A DNA stretch of 64,000 nucleotides from Larix kaempferi. Its lineage: Eukaryota > Streptophyta > Pinopsida > Pinales > Pinaceae. Below the pieces are notes generated by a model that ran no database searches, was not told the origin of the DNA, and saw nothing but the letters and a program-made list of their open reading frames with translations. A program made the translations under genes and the position numbers. This document shows, in pieces, positions 1 to 12,515 of this stretch; position 1 is the stretch's first letter; each line of letters begins with the position of its first letter. Location of the stretch: positions 14,353,501-14,417,500 of the forward strand of contig BSBM01000826.1 in NCBI GenBank assembly GCA_027924585.1, in the 5' to 3' direction.

Positions 1-179
1 TACTGCCTACCGGGTAAAAAGTAACCCAAGCTACATAAGCAACATTCCATGTGTGGTGACAAGCTCATCAGCATAGCCTAAAAACATTTGCAAATGTGCA
101 GACATCTTCCATGTAATCACAAATCATAATCAACTAACAACTGATGTAAGCCAAGCATAAAATCCGAGAAACTATAGTA

Positions 180-1230
180 CATTAATTACAAGAGAGGTTT
201 GTTGAGACACAAGGTCTAGGAAAAATGTCTCTTAAGATATAATTGATTTATGGACCCCAGAATGTTTCCATTGAAATATTCTATCTCATAGGCCCCCTTT
301 TCAAGCAATTTTTAAATAATGTATGGACCAATCTGCATAGAAGTTAACTTCCCATCCCCTAGTTCATCTTGTTTTTGTTCATAGACTAGCACAAGATCTC
401 CTTAAGAGAAGATCCATGGATAAACTGACTTATCATATTGGGATTTAACACATTTTTTATTTGCTTCAATGGCCGTAAGAGCATCCCTCCAGTGTTTGTC
501 TAATTGTTCTAGATATAACAAATGATTTTCAAGTTGACAGGTATTTGGTAGGAGTTATACAACTAGTTTTAGTGATGGAATTTCACACTTGATAGGTAAT
601 ACAGCCTCCAGTTCATGAACAAGCTAGAAAAGACTAAATCTTGTGGCAACCTTGATGGAGGTTCGATATTCCTAGAGAGTAGGATAAATCATAATATTCC
701 AATTGGACCGACGCTTATTCATCATCGTCTATGACGTGGTTTTCAAATACTTGTTAACAACTTCTACTTGTTGGTTGGATTGGGGATAATACGGCGAGGA
801 GAAGTCCTGGAGAAAGTCAAATTTCTTCGACAGCTCTATCATCATTTTGTTTTGGAAATGAGAACCATTATTAGTCACAATCTCCCTAGGGATACCAAAA
901 TGAATGATTATTTGGTTAAACACGAAGTGCACAACAATTTCACCATTGCAATAGAATGTAGGCATGGATTCTTCCCACTTGGTGAAGTAGTCTACAACTA
1001 CAATAATATATTTGTGAGCACCAGCTGATGTCATGTTACACATTGTGAAATCAATCCCCCACTTGGTGAAGGGTATGATAGTGATAAATGGAAAAAGAGG
1101 GGCAGGATGAGCATGCATTTTCTTTGTAAATTCCTGACAAGGATGATACTTCTTCACAACTTATATGAAATATTTAAAAACAATAAAAAATATATTATCT
1201 AGTAAATTATTGAAATATGAATGACAATTT
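180..1230 (-). pseudogene. Ty3/gypsy integrase fragment, copy 1
   Basis: The minus strand encodes the integrase part of a gypsy Pol polyprotein, which joins retroelement cDNA to chromosomal DNA. The open stretch at 729-1157 reads through the end of the H2C2 zinc-binding domain (YHPCQEF), the WGIDF motif with the first catalytic Asp, a TNNGSHF segment where the second Asp would be (here Asn) and a YYPQSNQQVEVVNK block carrying the Glu. Downstream, toward position 180, several frameshifts and stops interrupt the C-terminal domain, which is still recognisable as HWRDALTAIEANKKCVKSQYDK and GDLVLVYEQKQDELGDGKL. An upstream segment resembling the H2C2 domain fades out near 1230. The gene is dead through stops and the lost catalytic Asp. 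Confidence 0.85.
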
Positions 1231-1894
1231 TAATCTAAATCAAAATGTTTCATTTCATGAGTTATTCTCCATAGCTCTAATTGTTATGAAAATTTTCTAG
1301 ACATTCAACATTATTAAAGGGATTGTACTATTCCATGCTTAATAGGTCAAATCATAAGACAATAGATATGCATATGACTTGTACATCATAATTCAAATAT
1401 CATTGTGGCAAGGTAGTTAAACAGATGTATGGTGAAGTAATAGTTGCAGGGTGGTATAGCAAGATCGAAGACAAATGACAGATACTTTAAATCAATTTGT
1501 TTTATTTTACAAATCGTTCAACATAAGGTTATTGACTACTAAAGGCCAAAAGTGGATATAGGGTGGTATTGGAGGATCCACTATCATTATCTCATCCCTT
1601 AAAGGTTCTTTCAAACATATATGGACCTGAATTGACAGTTTTGGCTATCAAACTGACACATTACAAAGTACATGACATGACACAACTATTACAATGCATA
1701 TTCAAGTAAATAACTAAATACACATCATTATCTACCCTAATTAAATACAACCAAACAAAGTATGTACAAAAAATGTTTCAATAGAGGCCAACCACTAATC
1801 CAACAATCAATAATGTAACATCAGTCCATCTAAAATCACATTGTTTGGTTGTGAGAATACAAATCCATTGAATATAGAACATGTGGCATATCCA
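1231..1894. other. No gene seen; AT-rich gap between gypsy pol remnant and SIRE-like LTR
   Basis: No coding frame or recognisable motif was found. Position suggests decayed upstream pol of the gypsy element that the SIRE-like copia entered. Bases 1890-1894 (atcca) would be the left target-site flank of that insertion. The matching right flank is not visible. Confidence 0.4.
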
Positions 1895-4144
1895 TGTTGA
1901 AATCGATTTAATACTAAGAGGGGGGGTGAATCAGTATTAGCGCAGCTACCAACAATTTTTACCTTCTTTAACAGATTAATCTTAACTTAATCTTGATGAT
2001 TAGTTATGCATCCAATATAAACAAAATAATTCATCCATATATGCACCAAGATAAAGAACACAGAACACAGGAATTTTTATGTGGAAACCCAATCAGGAGA
2101 AAAACAAGGAATTCTCTTTTGTAATGAAAAGAATACATTCAAGGAAGCACCAAATTCTTGTATTTACTAGCACCAACTGGAAGGAGGCACGAAACCCCTA
2201 ATTTTATAGGAATCGACCTGAAGGAAGCTTCAACTACCTGTGTTTCTACAATACCAAATGGAAGGAGGTTACAGCCCCCTTTCTCCATGCCCCGTCTTTC
2301 CGCGCAGATATTCAAAATGTAATTCTGACTTACTGAACATATAGCCCTTGAACACTTATGATCTTTTGATATTAGTTCGGTTGTGCACTATATTTTTATG
2401 TAGACATATCACTATTATTGTTCTGCATACATCACTTGACTTCTCATTCCTCTCAATTCTAAAATTCTGCTGATGTCTTACTTCATGTAATGTGTGCTTG
2501 TTGATTCCACAATATGTGCCAAGGTATGATCTGTTGATCTGCTACTACAGAACTGCACTCACCAACTGATACCGTGCTTTCAATTGATATTTTTTTGCTT
2601 TGAGATAAAGCATTAGTAACAGATGGAACTGCACACTAACTAATGGGTCCTTTCTATATAAGTGCCATAGTCTTTTATACAATATGCAACATGACATGCA
2701 TCAAATGATTAGTCCTTTCGGTTTAACGCACATGTCTCATATTGTCCTCATCATGACGCGCTTACTAGATACTGATGTTGCTCTGTCATTGCGTATCATA
2801 TGGACTTCTCAAATTCCCACACTTCACTTTAGTCTTCGTGCATTAGCTAAACATCTATGCATCACCTGATATACTTCGGTTTTGTTCCTGCGCTTCTTCC
2901 TTACATACAACATCTGTGATTGTCTATGTTTTTTCTATAATTCTACAATTCTGTTATTCAATATTCACTTAGTTGCACATAGTTATGTGTTTCCATCTTT
3001 CAGTGTTTGCACAATCATCAAATATCTACAACATCATTCTGTGCACCATTAGTTGTATCAATCCTCTATCTCTGCACACTCGGCTCCTTGCTAGATCATG
3101 TTGTTTTGTCCTCGATCCCTTGATGCCCATAATATAAATTTGTATTTTCCAATTGAATCTCTATAGTATCTCCATTGATATTACTTTAAATCTCCAACTT
3201 GCTTCTCTATTTATACATGTTTGCACGGATTGTATGTCCACAAGTTGGTTGCGGCATCCCTTCTTCCATATTTCACGGATTGTGCTTTTGCCACATGTCA
3301 TCATATACCCTGCTAATGTGTCATCCTTTGTGGGTCTTACACATTCATGGTCCACGACTTAGTGGAACTTACAACTTAGTGGTGTACTACTTGCACTCTT
3401 GATGTACCATTACTTTGAGGTATGCAAGCATCCTTGCTCTTCATTTGAATTCTCCTTGGTGGGACTTTGACCCTATTGTATCATCATGTGTGGGACTTAC
3501 ACACCTATTGTACCATCGGCTTTATAATTTTATAATAGATGGAATTCAACCACTGTACACTTCTAGGAACTTGTGCACGTTCTTCTAGGTAAAAACATCT
3601 TCTGATTGGAAAAGCTTGCGGGCTTTCAGGACTGTCCAATTTATTACTGTTTGCATAGTTCCAATCCTTGACCAAGCAAAGCTTGCACACTTGTGTATTT
3701 TCTTAACCAACGTCTTGGCTTCTTGTTCACATGTACCTTTTTCCATCCAATTCTTTTGTTGCTACCTTGAGTGACTATGACTTGGTGGACTTGACTTCTA
3801 CGCTGGTACCACATGTAGTAAGATACATTTCTTATGTACTTCTTTTAAATGGATCTACATGATGTAACTTCCTTATGTTCTTCTTCATACTAATCATGCA
3901 TGATGTATCCTTGAACACACATCTTTAGACTTAATGAAAATTCTAGATATACTTCTTCAAACTAGAATCCATGTCCTTCACCATCTTGCGCATATACTTC
4001 TTCAAAGTGGTTTCCATATACTTCTTTAAGATGTCATTGGAATTATGTATCCACTTTGACATTAGTTGACATAAATGAATCAAATTGACTAAGTTGACAT
4101 CCCCTTTGGCATTAGTTGACATCAATGACAACCAAATTTTAACA
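1895..4144 (-). repeat. 3' LTR of a SIRE/Maximus-like Ty1/copia element, copy 1
   Basis: The block starts with TGTTGAAAT and ends with TTTTAACA, giving TG...CA termini on both strands, and is 2,250 bp long. The orientation is minus because a purine tract abuts its right end and the associated gag is on the minus strand. The tract followed by a TGTTAAAATTTGG LTR start, and the nearby repeats of a 'TTGATGTCAA(C) + G-run' motif at about 4092-4126, 4148-4170 and 4560-4583, are typical of SIRE/Maximus elements. The left part carries a G-run 'ctaagagggggggtgaatcag' type motif that I associate with plant copia LTRs. The 5' LTR partner is absent from the window, so the boundaries rest on motifs rather than on an LTR pair. 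Confidence 0.75.
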
Positions 4145-4158
4145 ATACCCCCCTTTGG
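4145..4158 (-). promoter_or_regulatory. Polypurine tract of the SIRE-like element, copy 1
   Basis: On the minus strand this reads ccaaaggggggtat, directly followed by the LTR start TGTTAAAA. It would prime plus-strand DNA synthesis during reverse transcription. A second G-run with the same ATTGATGTCAAAGG context lies near 4558-4575, as in SIRE elements with repeated PPT-like motifs. Confidence 0.75.
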
Positions 4159-4651
4159 AATTGATGTCAACACCTTATGAAGTTGTTTATGATCTTCTCT
4201 AAACTGTATGGTTCATCTGTACATAGCACAATGCTCCCCCTATGTATGTGCTCCCCCTGAGTTCTTTGGGCTTCTGACTTTAGTGCTCTCTGCTACCAGT
4301 ACTTATTTTTTCTTTCTGTTACTTCTACGCATACCATATGTATATTCATCTTCATGCCATTTCTTCAATTGATGTACTTCACACTCTTTCATGTTTGTTG
4401 CATCTCTATGTTGTTTCTTCAATGAACTGTACTTCACACTCTTTCACGTCTGCTAAATATGTATGTTGTCTCTTAATTTATCTTCATGTTGGTTCTTCAC
4501 TGCTGATGTACATCCATCATCAGTCATTATGCCCATCTGTTCTGTTAGCTTCATGCATCCCCCCCTTTGACATCAATGGCAAATAGGTGCCATTACTTGT
4601 GCAATGTAGGTTCTCCTTTTGTTTTATTTTTGCACTGGCCTCTACCTCAAT

Positions 4652-6144
4652 TATTTTCAGGGATGACTCCCCCTGTCTTCATGCCTCATTTCTTTGTTGT
4701 AATTTTGTAGTGATATCCCTTCATAATTATCTTTGATTTATTTCTTGATACATGTGTTACATTACTTCTTCACTTGATTTCTTGTTCCTGTCACAACACT
4801 ACTCCATCATTCTTTGCATAGTGATTCATGCAGATTTTCTTTCATGCCAATTACGTAGTGCCAAATCCTTTCCTTGGTTATGCCATGTAATTTCATTTGC
4901 TTCCTTTTTGCAACTGACTGCTTCATCTGTCGCATTTACTGCACTTTCACCTTGCCTTGTCGCATTCATTGTTGTCGCATGAAAATCAAACATATGGCAC
5001 GTTTGTCCTCCAACTCAACATTAAAGAAGATATGCTTATTTTGTGTGAGATCAAATGCGTTTCATCACCGTACTTGATATTTTGGGGAAAAATCATTCCG
5101 TCGTACGACCAAATGAAATGTATTTTAGCTTTCCATACACCTTTTCATTACCTATTAAATTCATCATTCAATTTTGGCAACTCCACCACCTTCTTCGAAT
5201 TGCACGATATTGAATGCATATCTCATCAAATTAATTTCATGCGCATGAACATATTCTATCCAACTCTATAAGAGTTTCATTAACAATGCATGGTTAATTT
5301 CCATTAGCATTTCTGCATTTCCATATAACATTCCCATTTGGTTCTTCTTCTGTCATCCAATGGAATCCTTCTATCATAGAATGAGGAATTCCCTTGAGAA
5401 TGTGCATCTTTCCGTTCAGACTCAGGAGTCTGATTAATCATGCCTGAGAGTTGATATGGGATCCTGGAAACGATGGATGGAGAAAAGTGAGTACCAAAAT
5501 CACCACATTCAGTCACAGGTGAATTATGGGCATGTTGAGCAGTTGACTCAACTGAGCCGTCAGGTCAACAATATGGAGCGTCAACAACAACAAATTATGG
5601 ATGAAATGTCCTTACTTCGGTCACAACATACCTAACCATCATCATATGTGACTCTGCAACTTCTCCCTGTGCTCCCATTTTCAAAGTGTACTCCACTGGT
5701 GCTAGTGGATTTGGAGCTTCATCTTGCGAATCGGACAAAAATATATATTGACCTCGAGATGCGGCTATAGAATGCTTTAGCATGTCTCAATTTTTCCACC
5801 CTTACTCTTATTCTTGTATATGCCATTTTTGGCCTCGGCATGGAGTCTTGACTCGAGAAATTTTGTAATCACATCTACTTTGAATTCAATGAAAAGATCC
5901 ATTTTGCGTAGTCTCATGTCTTTCATCAATGTTTGTTTCTTCATGTAACAATTTCCTTTTTGCATCTTCATTACTAAAATCAAACAAATACTTTGTTCTA
6001 TATTGAATCACTTGAAAGATAAATCATTAGTAACATAATGCATGCATGTATCTTGTAATTTTCAGCGAAATTACCAACTTAACATATAACCTCGTGCAAC
6101 CATAATAAATATTGCGACACATTCTAACAACACACCTACCTAAA
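4652..6144. repeat. 1.49 kb direct repeat inside the SIRE-like element, unit 1 of copy 1
   Basis: This unit is followed head to tail by a second at 6145-7637, offset 1,492-1,493 bases, with several percent divergence. It sits where PR-INT-RT-RH or an env-like ORF would lie between gag and the 3' LTR. Minus-strand open stretches are shared by both units: a Lys-rich segment at 5777-5983, then one with APVEYTLKMGAQGEVAESHMMMV at 5595-5783, then one with RRIPLDDRRRTKWECYMEMQ at 5304-5516. I do not recognise these. They may be the remains of an additional coding region, but every copy has stops. Confidence 0.85.
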
Positions 6145-7637
6145 TATTTTTAGGGATGACTCCCCCTGCCTTCATGCCTCATTTCTTTGCTGTAATTCTG
6201 AAGTGATATCCCTTCATAATTATCTTTGATTTCTTTCTTGATACATGTGTTACATTACTTCTTCACTTGATTTCTTGTTCCTGTCACAACACCACTCCAT
6301 CATTCTTTGCATAGTGATTCATGCAGATTTTCTTTCATTCCAACTACGTAGTGCCAAATCCTTTCCTTGGTTCTGCCGTTTAATTTCATTTGCTTCCTTT
6401 TTGCACTTGACTGCTTCATCTATCGTATTTACTACAATTTCACCTTGCCTTGTCGCAGTCATTGTTGTCGTATGACAATCAAAGATATGGCACGTTTGTC
6501 CTCCAACTCAACCTTAAAGAAGATATGCTTATTTTTTGTGAGAGCAACTGCGTTTCATCACCGTACTTGATATTTTGCTGAAAAATCATTCCGTCGTATG
6601 ACCAAATGAAATGTATTTTAGCTTTCCATACACCTTTTCATTACCTATTAAATTCATCATTCAATTTTGGTGACTCCACCACCTTCTTCGAATTGCATGA
6701 TATTGAATGCATATCTCATCAAATTAATTTAATGTGCATAGACACATGCTATCCAACTCTATAAGAGTTTCATTAACAGTGCATGGTTCATTGCAATTAG
6801 CATTTCTGCATTTCCATATAGCATTCCCATCCGGTTCTTCTTCTGTCATCCAATGGCATCCTTCTATCATAGAATGAGGAATTCCCTGGAGAATGTGCAC
6901 CTTGCCGTTTAGACTCAGGAGTCTGATTTATCATGCCTGAGAGTTGATATGGGATCCTGGAAATGACGGATGGAGAAACGTGAGTACCGACATCAACACA
7001 TTCAGTCATAGGTGAACTATGAGCATGTTGAGAAATTGACTCAACTGAGCCGCCGGGTCAACAATACGGAGCATCAACAACAAAAAATTCTGGCTGAAAT
7101 GTCCTTACTTCGGTCACAACATCCCTAACCATCATCATCTGCAACTCTGCAAATTCTCCCTGTGCCCCCATATTCAAAGTGTACTACACTAGTGCTAGTG
7201 GATTTGGAGCTTCATCTTGTGAACCAGCCAAAAATAGATATTGACCTCGAGATGCATCTATAGAATGCTTTAGCATGTTTGAATTTTTCCACCCTTACTC
7301 TTCTTCTTATATACGCCATTTTTGGCCTCGACATGGTGTCTTGACTCAAGAAATTTTGTAATCACATCTACTTTGAATATAATGAAAAGATCCATTTTGT
7401 GCAGTCTCATGTCTTTCATCAATGTTTGTTTCTTCATGCAACAATTTCCTTTTTGCATCTTCATTACTAAATTCAAACAAACACTTTGTTTTGTATTGAA
7501 TCACTTGCAAGATAAATCATTAGTAACATAATGCATGCATGTATCTTGTAATTTTCTGCAAAATTACCAACTTAACATATAACCTCGTGCAACCATAATG
7601 AATATTGCGATAGACACATTCTAACAACACACCTAAC
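6145..7637. repeat. 1.49 kb direct repeat inside the SIRE-like element, unit 2 of copy 1
   Basis: This is the second unit of the direct repeat. It starts at the same 'tattttt(t/c)agggatgac' point as unit 1 and ends at a taaatat word shared with the end of unit 1, a possible microhomology for the duplication. The equivalent minus-strand open stretches are at 7270-7476 and 6797-7009. Bases 7638-7696 link it to the gag remnant. Confidence 0.85.
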
Positions 7638-7696
7638 TAAATATCCCTTGAATTCTAACCACACAAACACATTCATGTTGAACTCAAGGGTCTCAC

Positions 7697-9173
7697 TCAA
7701 TCCTTATGGGATTGACCAAAGAGGCAGCAATTTCTCGCTGCATTAGATGCGCCTAGATAGTTTTCATCTTCAGCATACTTTTGAGGAGATTTCCTTATCC
7801 AAGCCTTGTTGTGTGCACTTCTGTTTTGATTCTCCACCGGAGATTTTTCACTGCATTCCTTTTGAATGCAATTTCCTTTGCACAATAAATATTTATCTGG
7901 ATAGTTCACTACTTTTGGATAGTACATGGCCTTATGTCCAAAACCATCACATGGATAACATCTCATAGTTTGACAATATTTTGCAACATGACCAAAATGA
8001 TTGCATCTTGTGCACTTCACCATATTGATCCTTCTTTGGTTAGTGTATTGAACATAGTTGAAGGAACCATCATACTTGAAGGACTTAACATGGTTGAGAC
8101 ATTGTTCTTTGGTGTAGACCTTCTTTGATGCCTTTTCATAACCAAGACCTATTCTGTCTTTTGGTGATCTCTGATTGTCCAGAATTTTGTTCAAGATTGA
8201 TGAGCTGTTTTTGAACTTTTATTTTAATTAATCATCAATGCTAACCTTGTTGTTTTCTTGATGTGTGCAATTCACTTTGGGATCTTGGACTTGTTTATTT
8301 CCCTTCATTTCAATCAATTTGTATTCTAAAGGAAATATCTCTTTGTCCTTCTCCTCTAGTTGATTCGTCATCATCTTGATTTTATGTAGTAATTCTTCCA
8401 AAGAACTTTCGAAGCAACTTTCTATTCCTCAAGCACTTTAAACTTGTCTTTTGCACAAATCAATTGAATCTCATAGTTTGTTACTTTCTCATGGATTTAT
8501 GCATCAAGAGATTCCTGAAAGGGCTTGTCTTTTTCTTCATACTTTGACAACTATTCTTGCAAGAATTTATTCTTCTTCCTTGACTTCTTTAAGGCATCCA
8601 TGGAACTAATCAATTCAAGTTCCGAGTCAATGTATGTAGTATATTCATCTTCTTCAAATTGATTATCAATATTGGCCTCAACAACTGGTTTTGGATATGT
8701 AACTGTCTTTGGAGGTGTTTTGAATGATCCACTAAAGAAGTATTTGTCTAGAGATCCTGGTTTGCTTTGCACAATTGGAGTATTCTTCGAACTGATCTTA
8801 TTCTTTTCATCTCTGCTTTATTCTTCGACATGAGCAATGAAAAGTACTACTTTTGGTTCTTCATCGCAGTCGCTTCCTTCAGATGCATTAATTCCTTCCT
8901 TAGTATACCGACTCTTCCTCTATTTTGGAATCCTCCTTTTATTTTCAGGTTTTTGTTGAGATATCATAGTCTTATGATCATATGAACTCAATTCCTCATC
9001 GTTGTCACTGTCTTTGTTTTCTTTTTAAGGACACTTAGAGGCATAATGAACTACTCCTCCACATCTGAAGCATTTGAAGGGAAACTTGTTCTTGTACGTA
9101 CCACGTCCTCTTTTCATATTTTTTGCAAAGTTTGATTCCTCATCATCTGATTCATCACAATAGTATTTGTCAT
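7697..9173 (-). pseudogene. SIRE/Maximus-like copia gag, C-terminal part, copy 1
   Basis: Gag packages element RNA into virus-like particles in the cytoplasm. Reading leftward from 9173, the minus strand gives an acidic ESDDEESNFAKNMKRG segment, a CCHC zinc knuckle (CFRCGGVVHYASKC, near 9030-9080), an acidic linker, and a coiled coil (SELELISSMDALKKSRKKNKFLQE at 8551-8772, continuing as LSKYEEKDKPFQESLDA across a stop). A second, paired Cys/His cluster (CTRCNHFGHVAKYC followed by CYPCDGFGHKAMYYP) lies in the open stretch at 7697-8194. The zinc knuckle, long coiled coil and second knuckle order matches SIRE-type Gag. Several in-frame stops and shifts break it. The N-terminal half is missing because element E1 is inserted at 9174. 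No protease or polymerase follows. Confidence 0.78.
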
Positions 9174-9957
9174 TGTTAACACCAAAACTGACCCCCAAGG
9201 CTGAAAGAGGGTAATCTCGGGTAACCACTAACCAATCTTTGGTTTACGCTTCTGATCAAATGTAAACATAGAGGGCTCTCTCTATAGACTCATAGAATAC
9301 TGGAAATCTTCAAAGGTGTCAATCAGCGAAAACATACACCAGCATTCAAACACTAAAGATATTCAATTACGACAATGCACAGAAGATCAGATTTCTGTTT
9401 ATGGAACAAAAAGGATTTAAGAGCTATTTGGTTGAAAACGAATGGAATTCATTTGGGGTGATGGAGTCGCATTTAACTAGTTCTGCAAACATTATTCACA
9501 AATATTTAGCAAATGCATTCACAAGGGAAAGGTATCAAGCAGCTAGTAGTCAAAGAGCTTTAATTTGTGGAACAGAAGAGAGAAGAGACAGTCCATCAAT
9601 GTAAGGCATCTAACAAGGATGAATCCTACATCAACTTTAGCAGAATATGTTTGGTGAAATACTTGGAATAAGCTAAGCAGAGCATAATCTCTATGAATTC
9701 TACTTAACTGTTACCCTGATCCAAGCATGAAGGAAATATCACAGAATGGAATAACAAAATATAGAAACACATTTGCACATGGGAAAAGAAAGGTATAGAC
9801 TACCAGACCGATTACACAGTAATCCTTATAAAAAATGCAGGCATCAAGCTCTGCAAATTCTATTAAACAGCTCCAAGAAAATGTATTACAAACTGATCAT
9901 CAAAACAAAAATACTTTCTCATAATATTTTTCAACCCTTGTGTCTCTGATTACAATT

Positions 9958-9969
9958 GTATATATAGGT
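9958..9969 (-). promoter_or_regulatory. TATA box of E1 LTR-a
   Basis: The minus strand reads CCTATATATACA. It is conserved in all four LTRs (also near 32432, 44002 and 49530). It divides the LTR into a U3 of about 1.6 kb and an R-U5 of about 0.77 kb. Function is inferred from position and sequence only. Confidence 0.6.
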
Positions 9970-10401
9970 GGCCTTGAGCTCTAGACTCGGCTCCTTATCA
10001 ACAGAAATTAGTTGCAACCAATTGGCACCTATCTAACAGCCAAAATGAACATCGTTTGTTGTTGCTATCCTTAAACAAATATCTACGGGACAGATTTTAA
10101 CTGCCATTTATAATTACATAGCCGCTTCTCTACACAGTCCAACTATTTTAAACAAAAGTACAAAAATACAAAGATGTAGCTGCTGCCAGCCGGATTGCTT
10201 TCATGAGTTCTTTAATTCCTGGATACACACACACTGGATGCTTTTTTGTTTCCCCTGCACCATTTCATGGTGTCTTTCCAAAAATGGGTTTGCAATCCAT
10301 CTAAGTATCTTCAAAACTTGGAAACCAGGAGTATACTTCTATAGCCAAGAGAACTAAATTACCGGATAGTGGGATGCAAAAGACGTAAGAGTTCTGCCAC
10401 C

Positions 10402-10881
10402 CTATTTTTGGGCTCTCACTTGATCATACCAATTGAGGAAATCACTAGCGTCGGAAGGAACATTCGTTTGGGTTTCCTTGGGTGGGGAAACAGGGGGCAT
10501 CTATTCGGTAGAGAGGATCCAGTCTTGGATTATATCTTCATTAGAGGGGATTTTCGGCTCCTCTTCCTCGTGGGATTTTCCTCCTTTCTATTGCAGCAAA
10601 TTCCAACACTCTTGTAGTGCCTCGGGCTCTTCTGGTTCTCTGGCAGAACCTCCTTCTGCTTGGTCGCAAAACATAAGAGGTGGGAGAGTATAATCCTCCA
10701 TTATCTTGGACAGCACATGTTCTGGTGCAACTATTATCTTGGCCCCTTGCTCTCTCTCCATGTTTGTGATCTTGCATGCAAAAATAACTAGACAGATGAA
10801 CTCACCACCCTTTGGGATTTGATGTAAGCTACAGGCCTAGAGAGTCAGGCTTATAACGACCAATAGTGACAGCGTCTCCAT
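10402..10881 (-). pseudogene. Decayed U3-encoded ORF in E1 LTR-a
   Basis: This is the homologue of the intact 159-codon frame at 49972-50451. The translation keeps MEREQGAKIIVAPEHVL, ALQECWNLLQ, SHEEEEPKIPSNEDIIQDWIL and DFLNWYDQVRAQK, but has stops after SLTL, after WNLLQ and after LSTE. The differences are substitutions with no frameshift. Function is unknown. Confidence 0.5.
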
Positions 10882-11597
10882 GCGAATTATGCTCTCGTGA
10901 TTCTCTGACTTAGACCTTCCAAATTATTTATCATGATGACTGAGGATAGGACTGACGTAATGCATGTATGACCATGCATTTCAGATCATACATAAAAGAC
11001 CCTTGACGACGCTGAGGTGGCTTATCCCATGTGGCCATCATTAATCTCTGGAGGAGATGCCCCTTTCTCGTGTGGGAGTCGGTGATTGGATTAAGATCGC
11101 AGCCCCTTTTTCTACTTCTGTGGCTTCCCATTTTGTCACACATAGTTCCAAGTCTGACTATTGGATGGAACGTCCCTGCCTACCGCAACGATTTGAGATG
11201 CGGTTAAATTACCGGTGAGAAAAATCAGTGCGGTGATCTCGGGCCTTTGATTTTCCCTTGGCAAATCTATGCCGTTGATAGTTGCGCGATACATAACTCG
11301 ACCACGATGATTTGAAACATGACATGGTTTCGCGCTTGTTGGATCAGCGCGGGGACTGTGCGCTATAGATCTTTCTATATGTCGATCTTCGCCGTCGATT
11401 GATTTCATCACTTGCTCGTCGATTACCACCCGCTCATTATATTATATTTCCTGCATCTTTGTTCGCACAGTGGGCTCGGGACTGTCGATCTTTAGGACAT
11501 TCAATCTCAGCCGTCATCGCCTACTTAGCTTATTTCCGGCGCGTTTAGCCTATTTGTTTACACTATGACCTTTAACAACTGCCTGCTCCTCGGTCTC

Positions 11598-11602
11598 AGG
11601 GG
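11598..11602. other. Left target-site duplication of the copia element
   Basis: The 5 bp word agggg precedes the left LTR. It recurs at 18543-18547 after the right LTR and once at the empty site 45640-45644 of copy 2. Confidence 0.95.
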
Positions 11603-12253
11603 TGTTGAATTTTCTGAATTTACTTCAATCTGATCTAGGATCTTAACTGAGAGAACAACATGTACAGCATATCTACATCATATCAATCATGGAGACAATA
11701 ATGCAAGCACACACAAGAGACACAAAGATTTACTTGGGGAAAACCATAAAGGTGAAAAACCCCAATAACTTCCTCAGAGATAGATAGAGAAATGATACAA
11801 CCAACCAATAGAGATAGCCATAACCTAGCAGCAATCCTCCTCCTCCATAAGTGCGCCTCTCCTCCTTGAGAGCATGTGTGTGAAGTGAGTGAGTAAATAG
11901 AGTGCCTCCCGCACTCTATTTATACTTGACTTGACTTGCCTTTTTACCTAACTCATGTCAGCTCGAACTTAACCACATAACATAATGCTGAGTGGGCCGA
12001 CCCCCAATAGGGTGGTCTAATAACCCTTTGACCCACATGGCCGACCCCCAATAGGGTGGTCTAATAACCCTTTGACCCACATGACTTATACAGGGCCGAC
12101 CCCAAACAAGGTGGTCTAATAACCCATCAAGTATAAGTTACGACACTTACAATATAAATGACGACACTTCCGTGTAGAGGAATAATACCATCTCTATAGG
12201 AATACAATATACATATATGTGAAATACATTCCGAAGTTACATATACATCAACA
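11603..12253 (-). repeat. 3' LTR of the copia element
   Basis: 651 bp, nearly identical to 17892-18542. It contains two adjacent copies of a 'gccgaccccaatagggtggtctaataaccc' type sequence and a third variant at about 11995-12130. Its left end follows the agggg target duplication. Confidence 0.95.
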
Positions 12254-12264
12254 CTCCCTCTTAA
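12254..12264 (-). promoter_or_regulatory. Polypurine tract of the copia element
   Basis: On the minus strand AAGAGGGAG lies immediately before the LTR start TGTTGATG, the canonical copia arrangement for plus-strand priming. Confidence 0.85.
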
Positions 12265-12515
12265 CTAGGAAGGTATTTCTCAGCACAGTTCTTCTAGCAC
12301 AAGTCATCTTCTCTGGATCATTGTCACTGGATAATCGTCATCGAGTCATCATCATCGTCACTGCTGCTGCTATCTCAATCAATCTCTGAATCTACTCGTC
12401 ATAGGAAGTTCTACAGAGCCAGTCCTTTTTCATACTGGATGTAGGCCCACCACCTGCAGGTCTTCGTCATCACTGGCCATACTGTGGAATCCTCAGGACT
12501 TATTACGTGCGTCAC

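Larger units (their letters stand above)
9174..11577 (-). repeat. E1 3' LTR (LTR-a), copy 1
   Basis: This LTR runs from TGTTAACACC to ...TTTAACA, 2,404 bp, the same length as its duplicate at 43216-45619. Orientation is minus: the interior, with gag and a PBS at the far end, lies to the right. Sites shared only with LTR-c and not with LTR-b or LTR-d (for example aaaacgaatgg against aaaacgcgtgg near 9435) show that a pairs with c and b pairs with d. The tandem duplication therefore copied an already inserted element. The LTR interrupts the SIRE-like gag at 9173. Confidence 0.88.

Noticed and set aside
768-1028. 86-codon plus-strand frame (and 34811-35071)
   Set aside because: It is the antisense of the integrase domain, which has clear family motifs on the minus strand.
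4752-5271. Hydrophobic plus-strand frames in the 1.49 kb units (also near 6245, 38794 and 40287)
   Set aside because: They arise from T-rich sequence antisense to the element. Reading frames on the element's own strand explain the region better, and the frames are not maintained between units.
10541-10777. Arg-rich 78-codon minus-strand frame in LTR-a (and 44583-44819)
   Set aside because: It is in a different frame from the U3 ORF conserved between all four LTRs, and its composition looks like an out-of-frame reading.
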